Origin: Protula sp. h YS-2021
Lineage: Eukaryota; Annelida; Polychaeta; Sabellida; Serpulidae
Length of the DNA: 64,000 bases
Reading direction: 5' to 3'
Assembly (NCBI GenBank): GCA_949752745.1
Contig: OX457027.1
Span: 91,285,720 to 91,349,719, forward strand
In this document: one piece after another, positions 35,553 to 47,025 of the stretch
Layout: the number at the start of each line of letters is the position of its first letter
Numbering within the stretch: the first letter of the stretch is position 1
Notes under the pieces: generated by a model
Told to the model about the DNA's origin: nothing
Database searches by the model: none
The model's input: only the letters and a program-made list of their open reading frames with translations
Position numbers and translations under genes: made by a program

Positions 35553-35619
35553 GACACAATATGACCCGCAATAGGTTGGCGGTGTCGTTAAACCAACCAA
35601 ATAATTAACTAACTAACAC
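35553..35619 (+). repeat. Intergenic motif, copy 2
   Basis: ACACAATATGACCCGCAATA then GGTTGGCGGTGTCGTTAAAC, followed by CAACC and (TAAC)n. GGTTGG and CCAACC can pair as a stem. It lies ahead of the gene at 35839. Confidence 0.7.
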
Positions 35620-35838
35620 CTTTTTTGTCATGGTAAAGAAAGAAACATCAGATAGCTTGTCATGGGGTGCCAGGAGAAAACTTGATATTTATGCCAAACT
35701 TTAATGCATGCTTTGACTAAGATACGATTTATCAATACTGCGTTTATGTAATTTAGTTGCATTTTATGTTTGACGATTACAATAAGTGGAAGAATTAGAA
35801 GAAACAAACTTATCAGGAAACAACAGCAACAACAACAA

Positions 35839-36726
35839 ATGGTTAAAATGAGTTATATTGTTCGCATATCAAAGCAATTTAAAATCAGAATAGGCGTAGA
35901 CAGATTCGGAAAATTTATAAAAATGGAATTTGGTAAAACTAAATTGTGCTTAACACATAATGAATGGAAACAGTTAAATTCAAATAGAGCTTTACTGTTC
36001 CATAAATTAGATATTGGTGAAGAATTTTACCTAACGCTAAAACACACGAAATATGAAAATTTAGAAATCGGGGTTCGTGGTGCTGAGATATATTTGCAAC
36101 AGAATCATTATCAAGATCACGATGTGAAGGATACTACAAACAACATCACATTGCATTTATCTGACTGGTGCCCGTTGTGCAAAAAAATTAGTCTCATTAA
36201 CGAACCCCTATCATACAAGACCATCTATATGGATGTTTATGGAAAATGGCATTTAATTGAAGAAGCCGCAATAAATTTATCGGAAATTCGTCCTATAAAT
36301 CAAAGTATTAAATGTAGGTTTCTGAAACCAATGGCACCAGAGCGCATCGTCTATGAATTATGGGCTTATTTAATATGTAAACGGGTCTTAGAGCTTTCAA
36401 AAGATACATGTGGGGGATGTATTCTCCACGATCCTAGGCGCACTGCACATTTCTACGGTTGTTCAAAACCCTGGCACGATTTAGTGCTAAAATACTTTGA
36501 TGATGCAAAGGTATCAAGTGATCACCTTGAAGCTGCTTTAAGTTGTTTAAGCGAAGCTTTGTGTTGGAATGTCACAATTCCAAGAGCTCTAAATGGCAAT
36601 CCTATTTTAGACGACAGCTATGTACGTGACATTGTGAATAATCGTGGAGGATTTCCTGTATGTTATACTTATGCTAACCACAGAGACATTATTTATATAC
36701 GATTATTTGAATACCTTCTATTATAA
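35839..36726 (+). CDS. Virus-block protein with PC4-like N-terminus and Cys/His cluster
   Basis: This is the longest intact frame of the block, about 295 codons from the ATG at 35839; the frame is open further upstream, but the leading residues there are a glutamine run without an ATG. Residues 1-60 (SKQFKIRIGVDRFGKFIKME ... LTHNEWKQL) look like the PC4/Sub1 ssDNA-binding fold, which has two beta strands and a terminal LT-x-x-EW helix. Later come W-C-P-L-C-K-K and, near residue 190-212, CGGC-x-x-H-x5-AHFYGC, a possible zinc site. PC4-like proteins bind melted or single-stranded DNA in transcription and replication, so a replication or late-transcription role is plausible but inferred. A mobile-element or viral relative with a similar Cys/His pattern is expected; I cannot name one firmly. 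Confidence 0.6.
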   Translation: MVKMSYIVRISKQFKIRIGVDRFGKFIKMEFGKTKLCLTHNEWKQLNSNRALLFHKLDIGEEFYLTLKHTKYENLEIGVRGAEIYLQQNHYQDHDVKDTTNNITLHLSDWCPLCKKISLINEPLSYKTIYMDVYGKWHLIEEAAINLSEIRPINQSIKCRFLKPMAPERIVYELWAYLICKRVLELSKDTCGGCILHDPRRTAHFYGCSKPWHDLVLKYFDDAKVSSDHLEAALSCLSEALCWNVTIPRALNGNPILDDSYVRDIVNNRGGFPVCYTYANHRDIIYIRLFEYLLL

Positions 36727-36750
36727 GAAAATATGTGTATTTTTTAATGA

Positions 36751-36882
36751 ATGCGTCCAACTACAGCCTTCATACTGGCTGAACAGGACAACCAAAATGA
36801 AGACCTAATTGCGTATAGCATAAAAATAGTTTTCAAAGATTTCTTTAAATTGGTTTATGACCAGCTGTTTACATGTCATTAG
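36751..36882 (+). CDS. Small ORF, 43 residues, unknown
   Basis: ATG-initiated and follows the PC4-like gene by 24 bp on the same strand (MRPTTAFILAEQDNQNEDLI...). No family recognised; may be chance or a fragment. Confidence 0.3.
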   Translation: MRPTTAFILAEQDNQNEDLIAYSIKIVFKDFFKLVYDQLFTCH

Positions 36883-37365
36883 CTTTCGTTGGGGATAAGG
36901 GGGGGGAGGGGGTTGCGAATGACAGAAGAGCAAGAATAGTCGCTATTGTTAGAAAAGATGTACTTTTAAATAAAACAATTGATTACATAATTTGTAACAC
37001 TTCACCCATCTCTTTCTCTTACTTTTCTTTTTTTAATAACTTTGTCTCCTCTTCCTTTTGACATTGTATAATGTACATTTGCGAAATATATTTATACAAG
37101 CGAGTCTTGGGTAAAAACTTTATATGGCCATCACGTGTCATAAAACGAAAAGAAATAAAGGTGTATTTGCCACATTTGTTATTATATATTTTTATCTTAT
37201 AGTCGTATATACATGTAGCAGTTCCTGTAAAAAAATTTACCTCCTCATTAAAACATGCTAATTCTGTATTTTATGAAGGTATTATTTTTTGCAACTATTT
37301 TTACCCAAGAACTTCTTTGATATACATGGTTTTAACTTACCTTGATTTTAACTTGTAGCATTGTC
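36883..37365. other. Spacer in the virus-like block, no gene seen
   Basis: G-rich tract at 36899-36913, otherwise AT-rich. Confidence 0.5.
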
Positions 37366-37367
37366 TT

Positions 37368-38219
37368 CTAGTCACTGATGTATTGATATGCAGGGAGCAA
37401 AAAAGTCAATCTCTGTAAATGTTTTCGCTTTTCCCCTATGTCGGTGGTGTCTATTCCAATGAGATTCATGAAGTTACTTGTTCCATCATCATTTTTAATG
37501 TATGAAGTTTTGGATGATACACTGATTGCAGTGTGATATTGGTACATCATAATGCAACATATACACATACGGTTAAAATGATACTTCTTTATCTCTGTTT
37601 TGTGATGTGTGGGCTCATTAGTACCACCACTAATATAAAGGCACATGGTGCGAATAACTTTCGTAAAAATGTCAGGATTGGACGTCGAGAGGTTAGCATT
37701 AAGTGTTATCATACGTAAGAGCACCGGTGATATCATAGCAGATCCTGCTCTTTTGACATGCGGATACAACGTACAAAATACATAAGAATCATTTCGTCGG
37801 CATGTGGCTTCAAGATTGCGTTTTAGCACTTCAATCTCTTCCTCTTTTATCTCTTTTTGTAGCTTATTCCCATACATATCTAAACTAGGCTGTAGGAGTG
37901 TTTTTCATCTATTCGGGTTGATTTGTTCTTCTATGTCGTAAATATTATAAATAGCTGGCTTGTGTTCTATTGAACACAGTGCGGGTGAAGTAGATAGTAC
38001 ATCTTCTTTGATTTTTTTACTTGCTTCGGGATCATTATCTAATTCTACCCTGTCCAAGTATCTGCAAATTTCATTAAAAAACAAATGTGTCTCACCTTCA
38101 CTTTCTCTATTGTATGTATTTTCTCCTTTCGGGGTTTTAATTATACACTCGTTTGTATATTTGTCGCGATTAATTCGAATTGGACAGCAAATATCAGCTG
38201 TTCCATTTACATCAACCAT
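37368..38219 (-). pseudogene. Unknown virus-block gene with one in-frame TGA
   Basis: One minus-strand frame runs from the ATG at 38219 (MVDVNGTADICCPIRINRDK) to 37368, with a single TGA at about 37905-37907 and continuous coding character on both sides (DIEEQINPNR before, LLQPSLDMYGNKLQ after). Length about 283 codons. Acidic and Lys/Glu-rich segments (KLQKEIKEEEIEVLKRNLEA) suggest a helical middle. No domain recognised. Confidence 0.55.
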
Positions 38220-38393
38220 ATTTAGTTATATGAAAAAATGCTCATCAACTAAGTCATTATCAAAATTGAATGAAAACTGTTCTTTTTCCATAATAATTCT
38301 ATTTTACGTGCTGCAGCGAAATAAATTTTGTATATAGTTGCAGCAGATTTTATTGGTTGATATTTTCCCGTCCTACTTTGCCTCTGAAAGATA

Positions 38394-39175
38394 ATGACTT
38401 CTTCTCAACCAACACCCGGAGGAGTTCAAAATATATAGATTCAGAGGTTTATAGCACAACATCTACTCGATAATCCTGTGCCCTCCAAGCTGCAGCTGCA
38501 TGAAGTGCGAACATTAAGTGAATTAAGAATATACAAAACAATACAACACACATTTTCTCTGAATGCATATTGGTGGTTTTAATTACACGAAGGTGGTGTT
38601 CACGCTGGAAGATTTAAAATATTCGTTTTTCCACAGGTATATAAAGATAAAACCCATGACATCGATTAAAATGTAGCTTTAATATATTCATTTATTAGTG
38701 TTAAAGACCTTGATACAAACTTTTGTGCAAATTACATTTCAATAAAAATGTTTATTCCAGAAATGCTCTGCCCGATAAAGTGTATAAATCAAACGCGTCC
38801 TTGTTTAAAATTGAATGTGAAACAAAAACTCCCCTTTTAGATGTATTTAAAAATACGAATAGGTATAGAGAGTACATAGAAAAACTCTACAATATACCCA
38901 TATATATATATATATGTGGTCGTTTTTGTGAACGGAAAAATGATAATATTTGTATTGGATTGGCAACCCACGATGATTTGATCCTGTATGAAATCTTTTC
39001 TTTTCAAGAAGACTGTTGCATCTGGGAGCGTGTTACTAAATGCCAAAAACAAAATACGTATTTTAAATTAATAACACCTCATATAGCGTTTGAAATTGTA
39101 TTTTACTTGCATTGGATGGGTAATAGATGGTATCGTGCTATTTTCACCATACTTAGTTGGATAAATAAAAGTTAA
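38394..39175 (+). pseudogene. Unknown virus-block gene with three in-frame stops
   Basis: From the ATG at 38394 (MTSSQPTPGGVQNI) the same frame passes TAG at 38436, TAA at 38580 and TAA at 38667, with good coding character between them (LLDNPVPSKLQLHEVRTLSE; GGVHAGRFKIFVFPQVYKDK; FISVKDLDTNF). A frame change near 38,750 leads into the open part ending at 39175 (RNALPDKVYKSN ... WMGNRWYRAIFTILSW). About 260 codons. The C-terminus is hydrophobic and Trp-rich. No family recognised. Confidence 0.5.
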
Positions 39176-39249
39176 AATATAGATATATTTCTTATCTAAT
39201 AACTGTTTTTTTTAAAACACAATCTGCGCTAGTTCTTGTTTTCAAAGCT

Positions 39250-39858
39250 ATGGCAACACATGAAGAGAATACAAACAAATTAAATATTAAAGTACGCATG
39301 TATAGAGAAGCTGCAAAAGCCATTTTAGAGAATAAATCAATCAATGTCAATAAATCAATGTCACTAACTGCGCAAGATGTTCATGTATTAAAAATTTTTA
39401 CACAAAATATTAATAAAAAACAAAGAGACTTAAATCATGAAACTGTTTGCCCTGGAATTAAATCTAAGATTGAAGAAGAGGAGGTTGCAATGAAAAGGTC
39501 TGGGGATTTGATTCCGAGAATTAAAAAATTAAGTAAAGAGAGTAATAGGCTTGGTACGAATTCTCGAAAGATAGAAAAAGTGAAAAAACATATAGACGAT
39601 TTCTACGACGCCATCGAACAGTCTAATGAAGTTTATAATCTTTATGATGAAATTTGTAAATCGGAAGATGTTGCTGGTTACATGACCCCGATCAACTCAT
39701 CGGAAGCTGATATACTAGAGAGAGTTGTACAAGATGTTTATGGAAAGTTTTCGTCCAACATAGCGGATCAAATAGCTAGGATCATATGGACAGATTTTTG
39801 CCACCAGTCCCTACTTCTACCATTGATCAGTTGTAACTTTGTAACAAGTTATTATTAA
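39250..39858 (+). CDS. Coiled-coil virus-block protein, unknown
   Basis: ATG at 39250, 202 codons, intact. Lys/Glu-rich with long predicted helices (for example KSKIEEEEVAMKRSGDLIPR and RKIEKVKKHIDDFYDAIEQS). The last ~20 residues (SLLLPLISCNFVTSYY) look out of character; another frame reads LPPVPTSTIDQL to a stop there, so a late frame change is possible. It is followed by the nuclease after 20 bp, as in a compact viral cluster. Confidence 0.5.
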   Translation: MATHEENTNKLNIKVRMYREAAKAILENKSINVNKSMSLTAQDVHVLKIFTQNINKKQRDLNHETVCPGIKSKIEEEEVAMKRSGDLIPRIKKLSKESNRLGTNSRKIEKVKKHIDDFYDAIEQSNEVYNLYDEICKSEDVAGYMTPINSSEADILERVVQDVYGKFSSNIADQIARIIWTDFCHQSLLLPLISCNFVTSYY

Positions 39859-39878
39859 ATGGTTGTGAGTTAAATACT

Positions 39879-40746
39879 ATGCATCCAACCAAAAACAACG
39901 ATGTCCCAAACTATTTGGCTTTCTGTGTCCCAAATATTGCAACATATGTGGGATCAAGGAAAAATACAAGACAGTGAAAACAAAGGGAGTGAAAAAGACC
40001 ATAGAAGAGATAAAGCAGGTCAACAGCGCATTAGCAGTGAAATCAGGTCGAAAGGTCGGACCATCCATTCGTTTTGTGATCCATTTAATCTTAAATCTGT
40101 TCCTTATATACGGGAAAGTGAGAGAAATGTGATTAGCCTATTAAATTTAATTTCAAAAATAAGATATTTAATAGATAACGGTGTCACATATGAGCTACAG
40201 CTCTCCCTTCCTCTGAGCGTCTTAACTGGCGATGAAACATGCGACTCATATAGGGTTTTTGGGACTATAGATAAAATTCTTCTCGACGACACTGGTGGAC
40301 TAGTAGTTGTTGAATTAAAAACACATATGAAAACATGTGCCACAGGTTATCCCAGGGTTGAGAAAATATGGGAAAGATATGCCCAAAAGCAAGTTAATGT
40401 TTATGTTTTAATGCTAGATCGTTTCATACAGGCTATTAATAACAGATCAGAAATTGTAAAAAACCTGTTTACTGATTTGGTTCCCTCAAGGCAAATATAC
40501 AATCTTATTTACCCACACCGTTCGTTAGACAAAGTCTACCTTGAGTTAGAAAGTGAAATTGCTCGTCTCTCACATCGGTTAAAACGTGCCACACGAGGTA
40601 TGGCTTTCCACTGTTCCCAGACATTAGCTTTACTTAGTATATATTTTGGTCAGTCGGCAATTCCAGCATACGCAACAAAAGTACGAATTTCACAAACACT
40701 CACACAGAAACAACTAATAGACATAGTACCATGGCAAATACGTTAA
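39879..40746 (+). pseudogene. RecB/Cas4-type PD-(D/E)XK nuclease of the virus-like block (N-terminal frame breaks)
   Basis: The core is intact in the frame beginning at 39901: GTIDKI (Asp at codon 124), VVVELKT (Glu 138, Lys 140) and a Q-x3-Y motif (Q164, Y168). Together these form the D, ExK and QxxxY signature of RecB/Cas4-like and lambda-exonuclease-like enzymes. The N-terminus seems to start at the ATG at 39879 (MHPTKNNDVPNYLAF) and reaches the core frame through two one-base frame changes near 39,970 and 40,080. Such nucleases process DNA ends in replication and recombination of large DNA viruses. The gene overlaps the next one by 16 bp. It is either mildly decayed or affected by assembly indels. 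Confidence 0.75.
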
Positions 40747-41186
40747 TGAGCAAGGTCTCCTTTATACAATCCAAATGGAAATATATTGAACTCGGCGTTA
40801 AAAATATGTCTACTATGTCACCCTTTGATTTATTACACAACACATCTCTAAATGGATTGGTACAGTTTATAGAGCAATTAAATTATTGTTTAGAAGATTT
40901 AACATCTGGTCATAAAGACGTTGTGTACAAACTTGTGCAAGGACGCGAAGATACACCTCTAAATATAACAGTACGATATGCACATGGCGTCGTATGGCTA
41001 GGACTTTGACGTCTAATTAAGGGATTAAAATTTGTAACTTCTAATTTTTCTGCATCCAATAGAAGAGAAGTCAAAAGTAAATATTTCAGTTTGCTATTAA
41101 TACCACCCACGCACCTCTATCATTGCACTTACGGTCTCAATATTGCTTCAGATCTGCTACATAATGTATTTTATATTTGTTTTTGA
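40731..41186 (+). pseudogene. Unknown virus-block gene with one in-frame TGA
   Basis: The ATG at 40731 is in a good context (ACCATGG) and overlaps the end of the nuclease gene. The frame meets TGA at 41007-41009 but stays coding for 58 more codons (RLIKGLKFVTSNFSASNRRE ...). It then ends in a TGA (41184-41186) that overlaps the ATG of the next gene (TGATG). That junction supports the view that the longer frame was the original gene. No domain recognised. Confidence 0.5.
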
Positions 41187-41755
41187 TGCATTCGGATATA
41201 ACCTACAAATTAAACATTGGAATATATCGACGTCATATCAATAGTGTTTCTTGTGAAGATATTGAAAATAATCCTATTATATCTCATATACCTAGATTAA
41301 ATGAGCTTTTAATCTATTGTGCTGAATTACAAAGCTTCCCAGTCGTACCTCCCGATTTAGCTGGGTTTATCTGTTCAACAAAGCACAAAGTTGTTCAAGA
41401 AGACATGGAAATACTTACACCTGGTCCCGATAATAGATGTCATATTAATAGTTTAGAGGATATTAGGGCTTGTATTTTATATAAAATAAGTAATTTGAAT
41501 ATAGGTATTACAGATGAGGAAAAACAAAACACAAGAGTACCATGTAGGTGTTTATTATATAGCGGAGGATTTTTTTCTGAATTTTTTTTCCAAAGTTCTT
41601 ATCTAACGCGCGCATGTTTACTTATTCATGTGTTGCTCACAAAGAGAGGCCAAGAAAAAATCGAACAAGGAAGTGGGTGTGATGAGCACAAACGTGTTTT
41701 TCGTAAGCATGTTAACGACTGTCGTAAGGTATTAGAAAAGCCCGGCTTATGTTGA
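41186..41755 (+). CDS. Unknown virus-block protein, 189 residues
   Basis: ATG at 41186 overlaps the stop of the previous frame. Intact. It has several Cys and His residues (NRCHINSLEDIRACILYK; RVPCRCLLYSGG; CDEHKRVFRKHVNDC), perhaps metal-binding. No family recognised. Confidence 0.5.
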   Translation: MHSDITYKLNIGIYRRHINSVSCEDIENNPIISHIPRLNELLIYCAELQSFPVVPPDLAGFICSTKHKVVQEDMEILTPGPDNRCHINSLEDIRACILYKISNLNIGITDEEKQNTRVPCRCLLYSGGFFSEFFFQSSYLTRACLLIHVLLTKRGQEKIEQGSGCDEHKRVFRKHVNDCRKVLEKPGLC

Positions 41756-41941
41756 TGTATAGGCGCAATTTGCTGTCCAATAGAACCCGGTTATGTCAAT
41801 AAGAGAGGCGAAGGCCCTCTCACAACATTGAACATCTGTTTTCATTACATGTGCTTACAGAATAAAAATGTGAAGATGTAGAGGTTTCGTAGAATTCCAC
41901 GTTATTCTGTCTGCACGCTCTGTGAACTTAAATAGGAAAAA

Positions 41942-42334
41942 ATGGCAAAAAATTCAAACGAGATTACAAACTGTGACACGAGAGTGATGTTCGAAAATTG
42001 TGTGAGGAGCCTTCTCCACACCAAGACCATTGAGGTGGAGGACGAGTATAGGCTTTGCATACCGGGGAAAATCCGGTTTGGAAGCTCGGCACTGAAAGTA
42101 GACATGTACAGAATTAGCCAATGTTTCCCGAAAAGAAACATTTGTGTATTGTTCGATCATTTCGAAAAGCTGGATTGTCCTGTCAAGACGTTTGGGGAAA
42201 AGCCTGTTGTATTTCCTTCCGATGAATGCACGAGAAATGATGACGACGAAACAGACGAATGGCTAATGGTGGAAGGGCGGAAGGCCCTCAAGGCTCTGAA
42301 TGCGGCATGTTTCGTCGAAGAAGTTTGGCCATGA
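41942..42334 (+). CDS. Unknown virus-block protein, 130 residues
   Basis: Begins with a good ATG (AAAAATGGC) and is intact. More GC-rich than its neighbours. Acidic stretch NDDDETDEW near residue 105. Last recognisable gene of the block on the right side. Function unknown; it may instead be an unrelated gene. Confidence 0.45.
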   Translation: MAKNSNEITNCDTRVMFENCVRSLLHTKTIEVEDEYRLCIPGKIRFGSSALKVDMYRISQCFPKRNICVLFDHFEKLDCPVKTFGEKPVVFPSDECTRNDDDETDEWLMVEGRKALKALNAACFVEEVWP

Positions 42335-42410
42335 GGATAGACTTTTCAACAAAAAAAACACAAAACCCAGTTCTGTTCACTAGAACTGACGTGTCACTGA
42401 CATGTTCTGA

Positions 42411-42478
42411 TACAATGTAACCCGCTAAGGGTTGGTCGTGTCGTTGAACAAATCATATAGCTAACTAACTAACTAACT
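42411..42478 (+). repeat. Intergenic motif, copy 3
   Basis: ATACAATGTAACCCGCTAAG then GGTTGGTCGTGTCGTTGAAC, followed by (TAAC)n. Weaker relatives occur near 42547-42567, 42793-42840 and 42975-43030. Confidence 0.7.
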
Positions 42479-44390
<1,912 letters not shown>

Positions 44391-44393
44391 CTG

Positions 44394-44394
<1 letters not shown>

Positions 44395-44436
<42 letters not shown>
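44395..44436. repeat. (CT)n microsatellite
   Basis: About 21 CT units after a TGTCC/TGTCT-rich stretch. A weak exon-like frame follows at about 44540-44660, preceded by a pyrimidine tract and CAG, but it is not recognised. Confidence 0.95.
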
Positions 44437-44437
<1 letters not shown>

Positions 44438-44839
44438 ATGTAAACCACACACCAAATAAGTGCCCACCATGCTTTTCATTAAACTGTGGTCATAAAAATA
44501 AAAACATTCCGATAGCACTTTGTTGTATTGACTTCTTTCCCAGCAGCCCAGCAGCGAATTGATCGATGCCAAGCTAAAGCATTTGCGTGGTTTGTTAGCT
44601 AAATATAGTGCCGTGACCTCGATTATATTTTGTAATGCCATCAAGCGGATTGCGGGGTTTACAGAAAGAATAGAAAATAATATTAGTTTCACCTCTAAAT
44701 GTGTTTTACCTTCAGCCCATTTAGCTACAAGTTACATTGAATATGAAAACCGCTGTATCTCCAGAAAAATAACTTGTTAAAAAAGCGCTCCTCTCAGAAT
44801 CGCACAAGCTATAACCGATTTTCGAGATCAACCAAGTGT

Positions 44840-45177
44840 ATTCAATATAAATCAGGAATTCCTTTACAGTGTTACTGCATAATAGTTGAGAAGCGTTCAT
44901 AAACAAATGGTGCCGTGACTTGATGTAAGCAAATAAAGGTAGTCTGTCGCGGCTTCTTAGAGAATTAATGAAATATGCTAATTTATACTGGTCATGTGAC
45001 CCCAGTCTTTTTGTCCCAGTCACTTAATACCTAACATACTTGATTCGGTGTTTTTCACTGCCATTAAAAACATCAATATGTAACTGGGTCACTGTAACCT
45101 ACCTGCCAGTCAATTAGATTATGGGTTGGACTTATTTAGGTCGTCACGTGTCTAATTGCGACCAATCAGGGTGCAAC
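44840..45177 (+). repeat. Direct repeat A, copy 1
   Basis: Matches 52775-53110 over about 330 bp in the same order: 'AATCAGGAATTC', 'AGTTGAGAAGCG', 'ATATGCTAATTTATACTGGT', 'GTGACCCCAGT', 'CAATATGTAACTGGGTCACT' and 'GACCAATCAG'. Contains a CCAAT box and a CATGTGA/CACGTGA E-box position. Confidence 0.8.
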
Positions 45178-45414
45178 CACAGGGTAGGAGGACGTACTTG
45201 TCCAAAAACGTACTCCTACCCTGTAATTTTTTGAGCGATAATTCCAAATTGTCTCATTGACTTCTATGCTTTAGACTGGCAAACTATATATAAAGCATGC
45301 TAATGTATACTAATGAAAAATACTATAAAGCATACTAATGAATCTAAAGCATACTAATGTATACTAATGAAAAATACTGTAAAGCATACTACTGAAACTC
45401 ATATGAGAGAGGGG

Positions 45415-46085
45415 GCATTATATAAAGCATACTAATGAAACTCATATGAGAGAGGGGGTGAAGAAGAGCTACGTCATTATATTTTTAAACCAACGAGATA
45501 ATTTCAAACATGTGGCCTTAAGCAGAATAAGGGTCTTATATGACAGAAGGAAAGAAGAAACGATATATTCAAACATGGGAGCACACAGACGATTTTTTGC
45601 TTTGTTTGTTCTTGATCGCAGTACCCTGCCACAGGCCAAGCTATAAAGCATACCAATGAAACTCATATGAGAGAGGGGGTGAAGAAGAGCTACGTCATTA
45701 TATTTTTAAACCAACGATATAATTTCAAACATGTGGTATAAAGCAGAATAAGGGTCTTATATGACAGAAGGAAAGAAGAAACGATATATTCAAACATGGG
45801 AGCACACAGAAGATTTTTTGCTTTGTTTGTTCTTGATCGCAGTACCCTGCCACAGGCCAAGCTATAAAGCATACTAATGAAACTCATATGAGAGAGGGGG
45901 TGAAGAAGAGCTACGTCATTATATTTTTAAACCAACGATATAATTTCAAACATGTGGTATAAAGCAGAATAAGGGTCTTATATGACAGAAGGATAAGGAA
46001 GAAACGATATATTCAAACATGGGAGCACACAGACGATTTTTTGCTTTGTTTGTTATTGACCGCAGTACCCTGCCATAGGCCAAGC
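45415..46085 (+). repeat. ~222-bp tandem triplication
   Basis: Three copies beginning at about 45421, 45643 and 45865 (ATACTAATGAAACTCATATG ... CCACAGGCCAAGCTATAAAG), more than 95% identical by eye, so recent. The short frames inside are repeated copies of each other and are not genes. Confidence 0.9.
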
Positions 46086-46275
46086 ATTTAACCTGTCTGT
46101 TTCGTGGTGCTATAGGTAAATTTGCAAGTAGGTATAGGTATAGGTATAGCTATAGGTAAACAGCTGAAGCGTTATTCGGAAATTACTCGCATTCTATATC
46201 TTGAATAAACTTTTATTGTTTAAATTGCTGTACAAGCTGAACGAAATTGTGTCAATTAATCAGTGTTATTTAAAG
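46055..46275 (+). repeat. Direct repeat C, copy 1
   Basis: Matches 51161-51372: GCAGTACCCTGCCATAGGCC, AGCATTTAACCTGTCTGTTT, AAATTACTCGCATTCTATAT and GTGTCAATTAATCAGTGTTA. This copy has a (TATAGG)n expansion that the other lacks. Confidence 0.8.
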
Positions 46276-46778
46276 TCAAGATATCTAAGTGACAATTTAA
46301 AGTTTGATGAAGTTTTTCCAGAGGGAGAGTGTGAACTGAGTAATTATTTTCATTTCAACGGTTAAATGTTGTTAGTTACCCCCCCCCCCTCCTCCCTTCC
46401 GTAATATATAGCGAGGCGTCCCTGCTATCAGCTGTTAGCAGATTCAATTTCAGCCAGTAATATTATTTTCTGTCTAAAAGTCCGTTTATTCCCCGTCCCT
46501 ACCTAAATGCCAGTTCGAATCCCAAATACGAGCTTGTGTCGACGATTAAATATTTATTTACATTGTCTGGAAGTTTTAGAATAATCTATTTATCCATCTT
46601 ATAACCATTTTATAAGTAATACAAGAACAACGCTTCATACACACGTCGTAATGTTGACGTCGTGATGTTGACTACACCTCTCACAACGGGTTAGATTATA
46701 AAAGGTATATTCATCTTTTTATTTGACTAACTTTTCTTGTGGAAATTTTATCCCAAATCGTTACTTAAATAATTTATT

Positions 46779-46790
46779 AACTCTGTTCAA
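46779..46790. repeat. 12-bp target-site duplication of the LINE (5')
   Basis: AACTCTGTTCAA, repeated at 51053-51064 right after the poly-A tail. Confidence 0.85.
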
Positions 46791-46826
46791 GAAGCCGTGT
46801 GTTCGAGTCCCACCACGGGTGCTATT
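46791..46826 (+). other. tRNA-like 3' half at the LINE 5' end
   Basis: GTGTG-TTCGAGT-CCCAC fits a T-arm with one mismatch, followed by an acceptor-like CACGGGTG and a T-run. No A box or anticodon arm lies upstream, so it is not a tRNA gene. Confidence 0.5.
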
Positions 46827-47025
46827 TTTTTTTTTTGCCTTTTTTCCAGTAAATCGCTGCATGGCTGCCGGCTCGTATATTGGTATATGTTCAGCTTGGT
46901 TTGTGTGACGTGTGTTTGTTTGTTTGTTTTACTTGTTCCGTCTCTTGATTCAAAAGAGTGCTGCTGTATTTCACAAGAGATGATAGTTCTTACTGTAAGC
47001 ACATTGGTAGTTGCCATTATGTAGA

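Noticed and set aside
25035..41186. Alternative genetic code in the virus-like block
   Set aside because: All three stop codons interrupt genes, frameshifts are also present, and other genes use the same stops as terminators.
45446..45887. Pairs of short frames that look like paralogous small genes
   Set aside because: They are copies within the 222-bp triplication, without ATG consistency or a domain.
46791..46826. Functional tRNA gene
   Set aside because: Only a T-arm and acceptor-like half is present; no A box, D-arm or anticodon arm.
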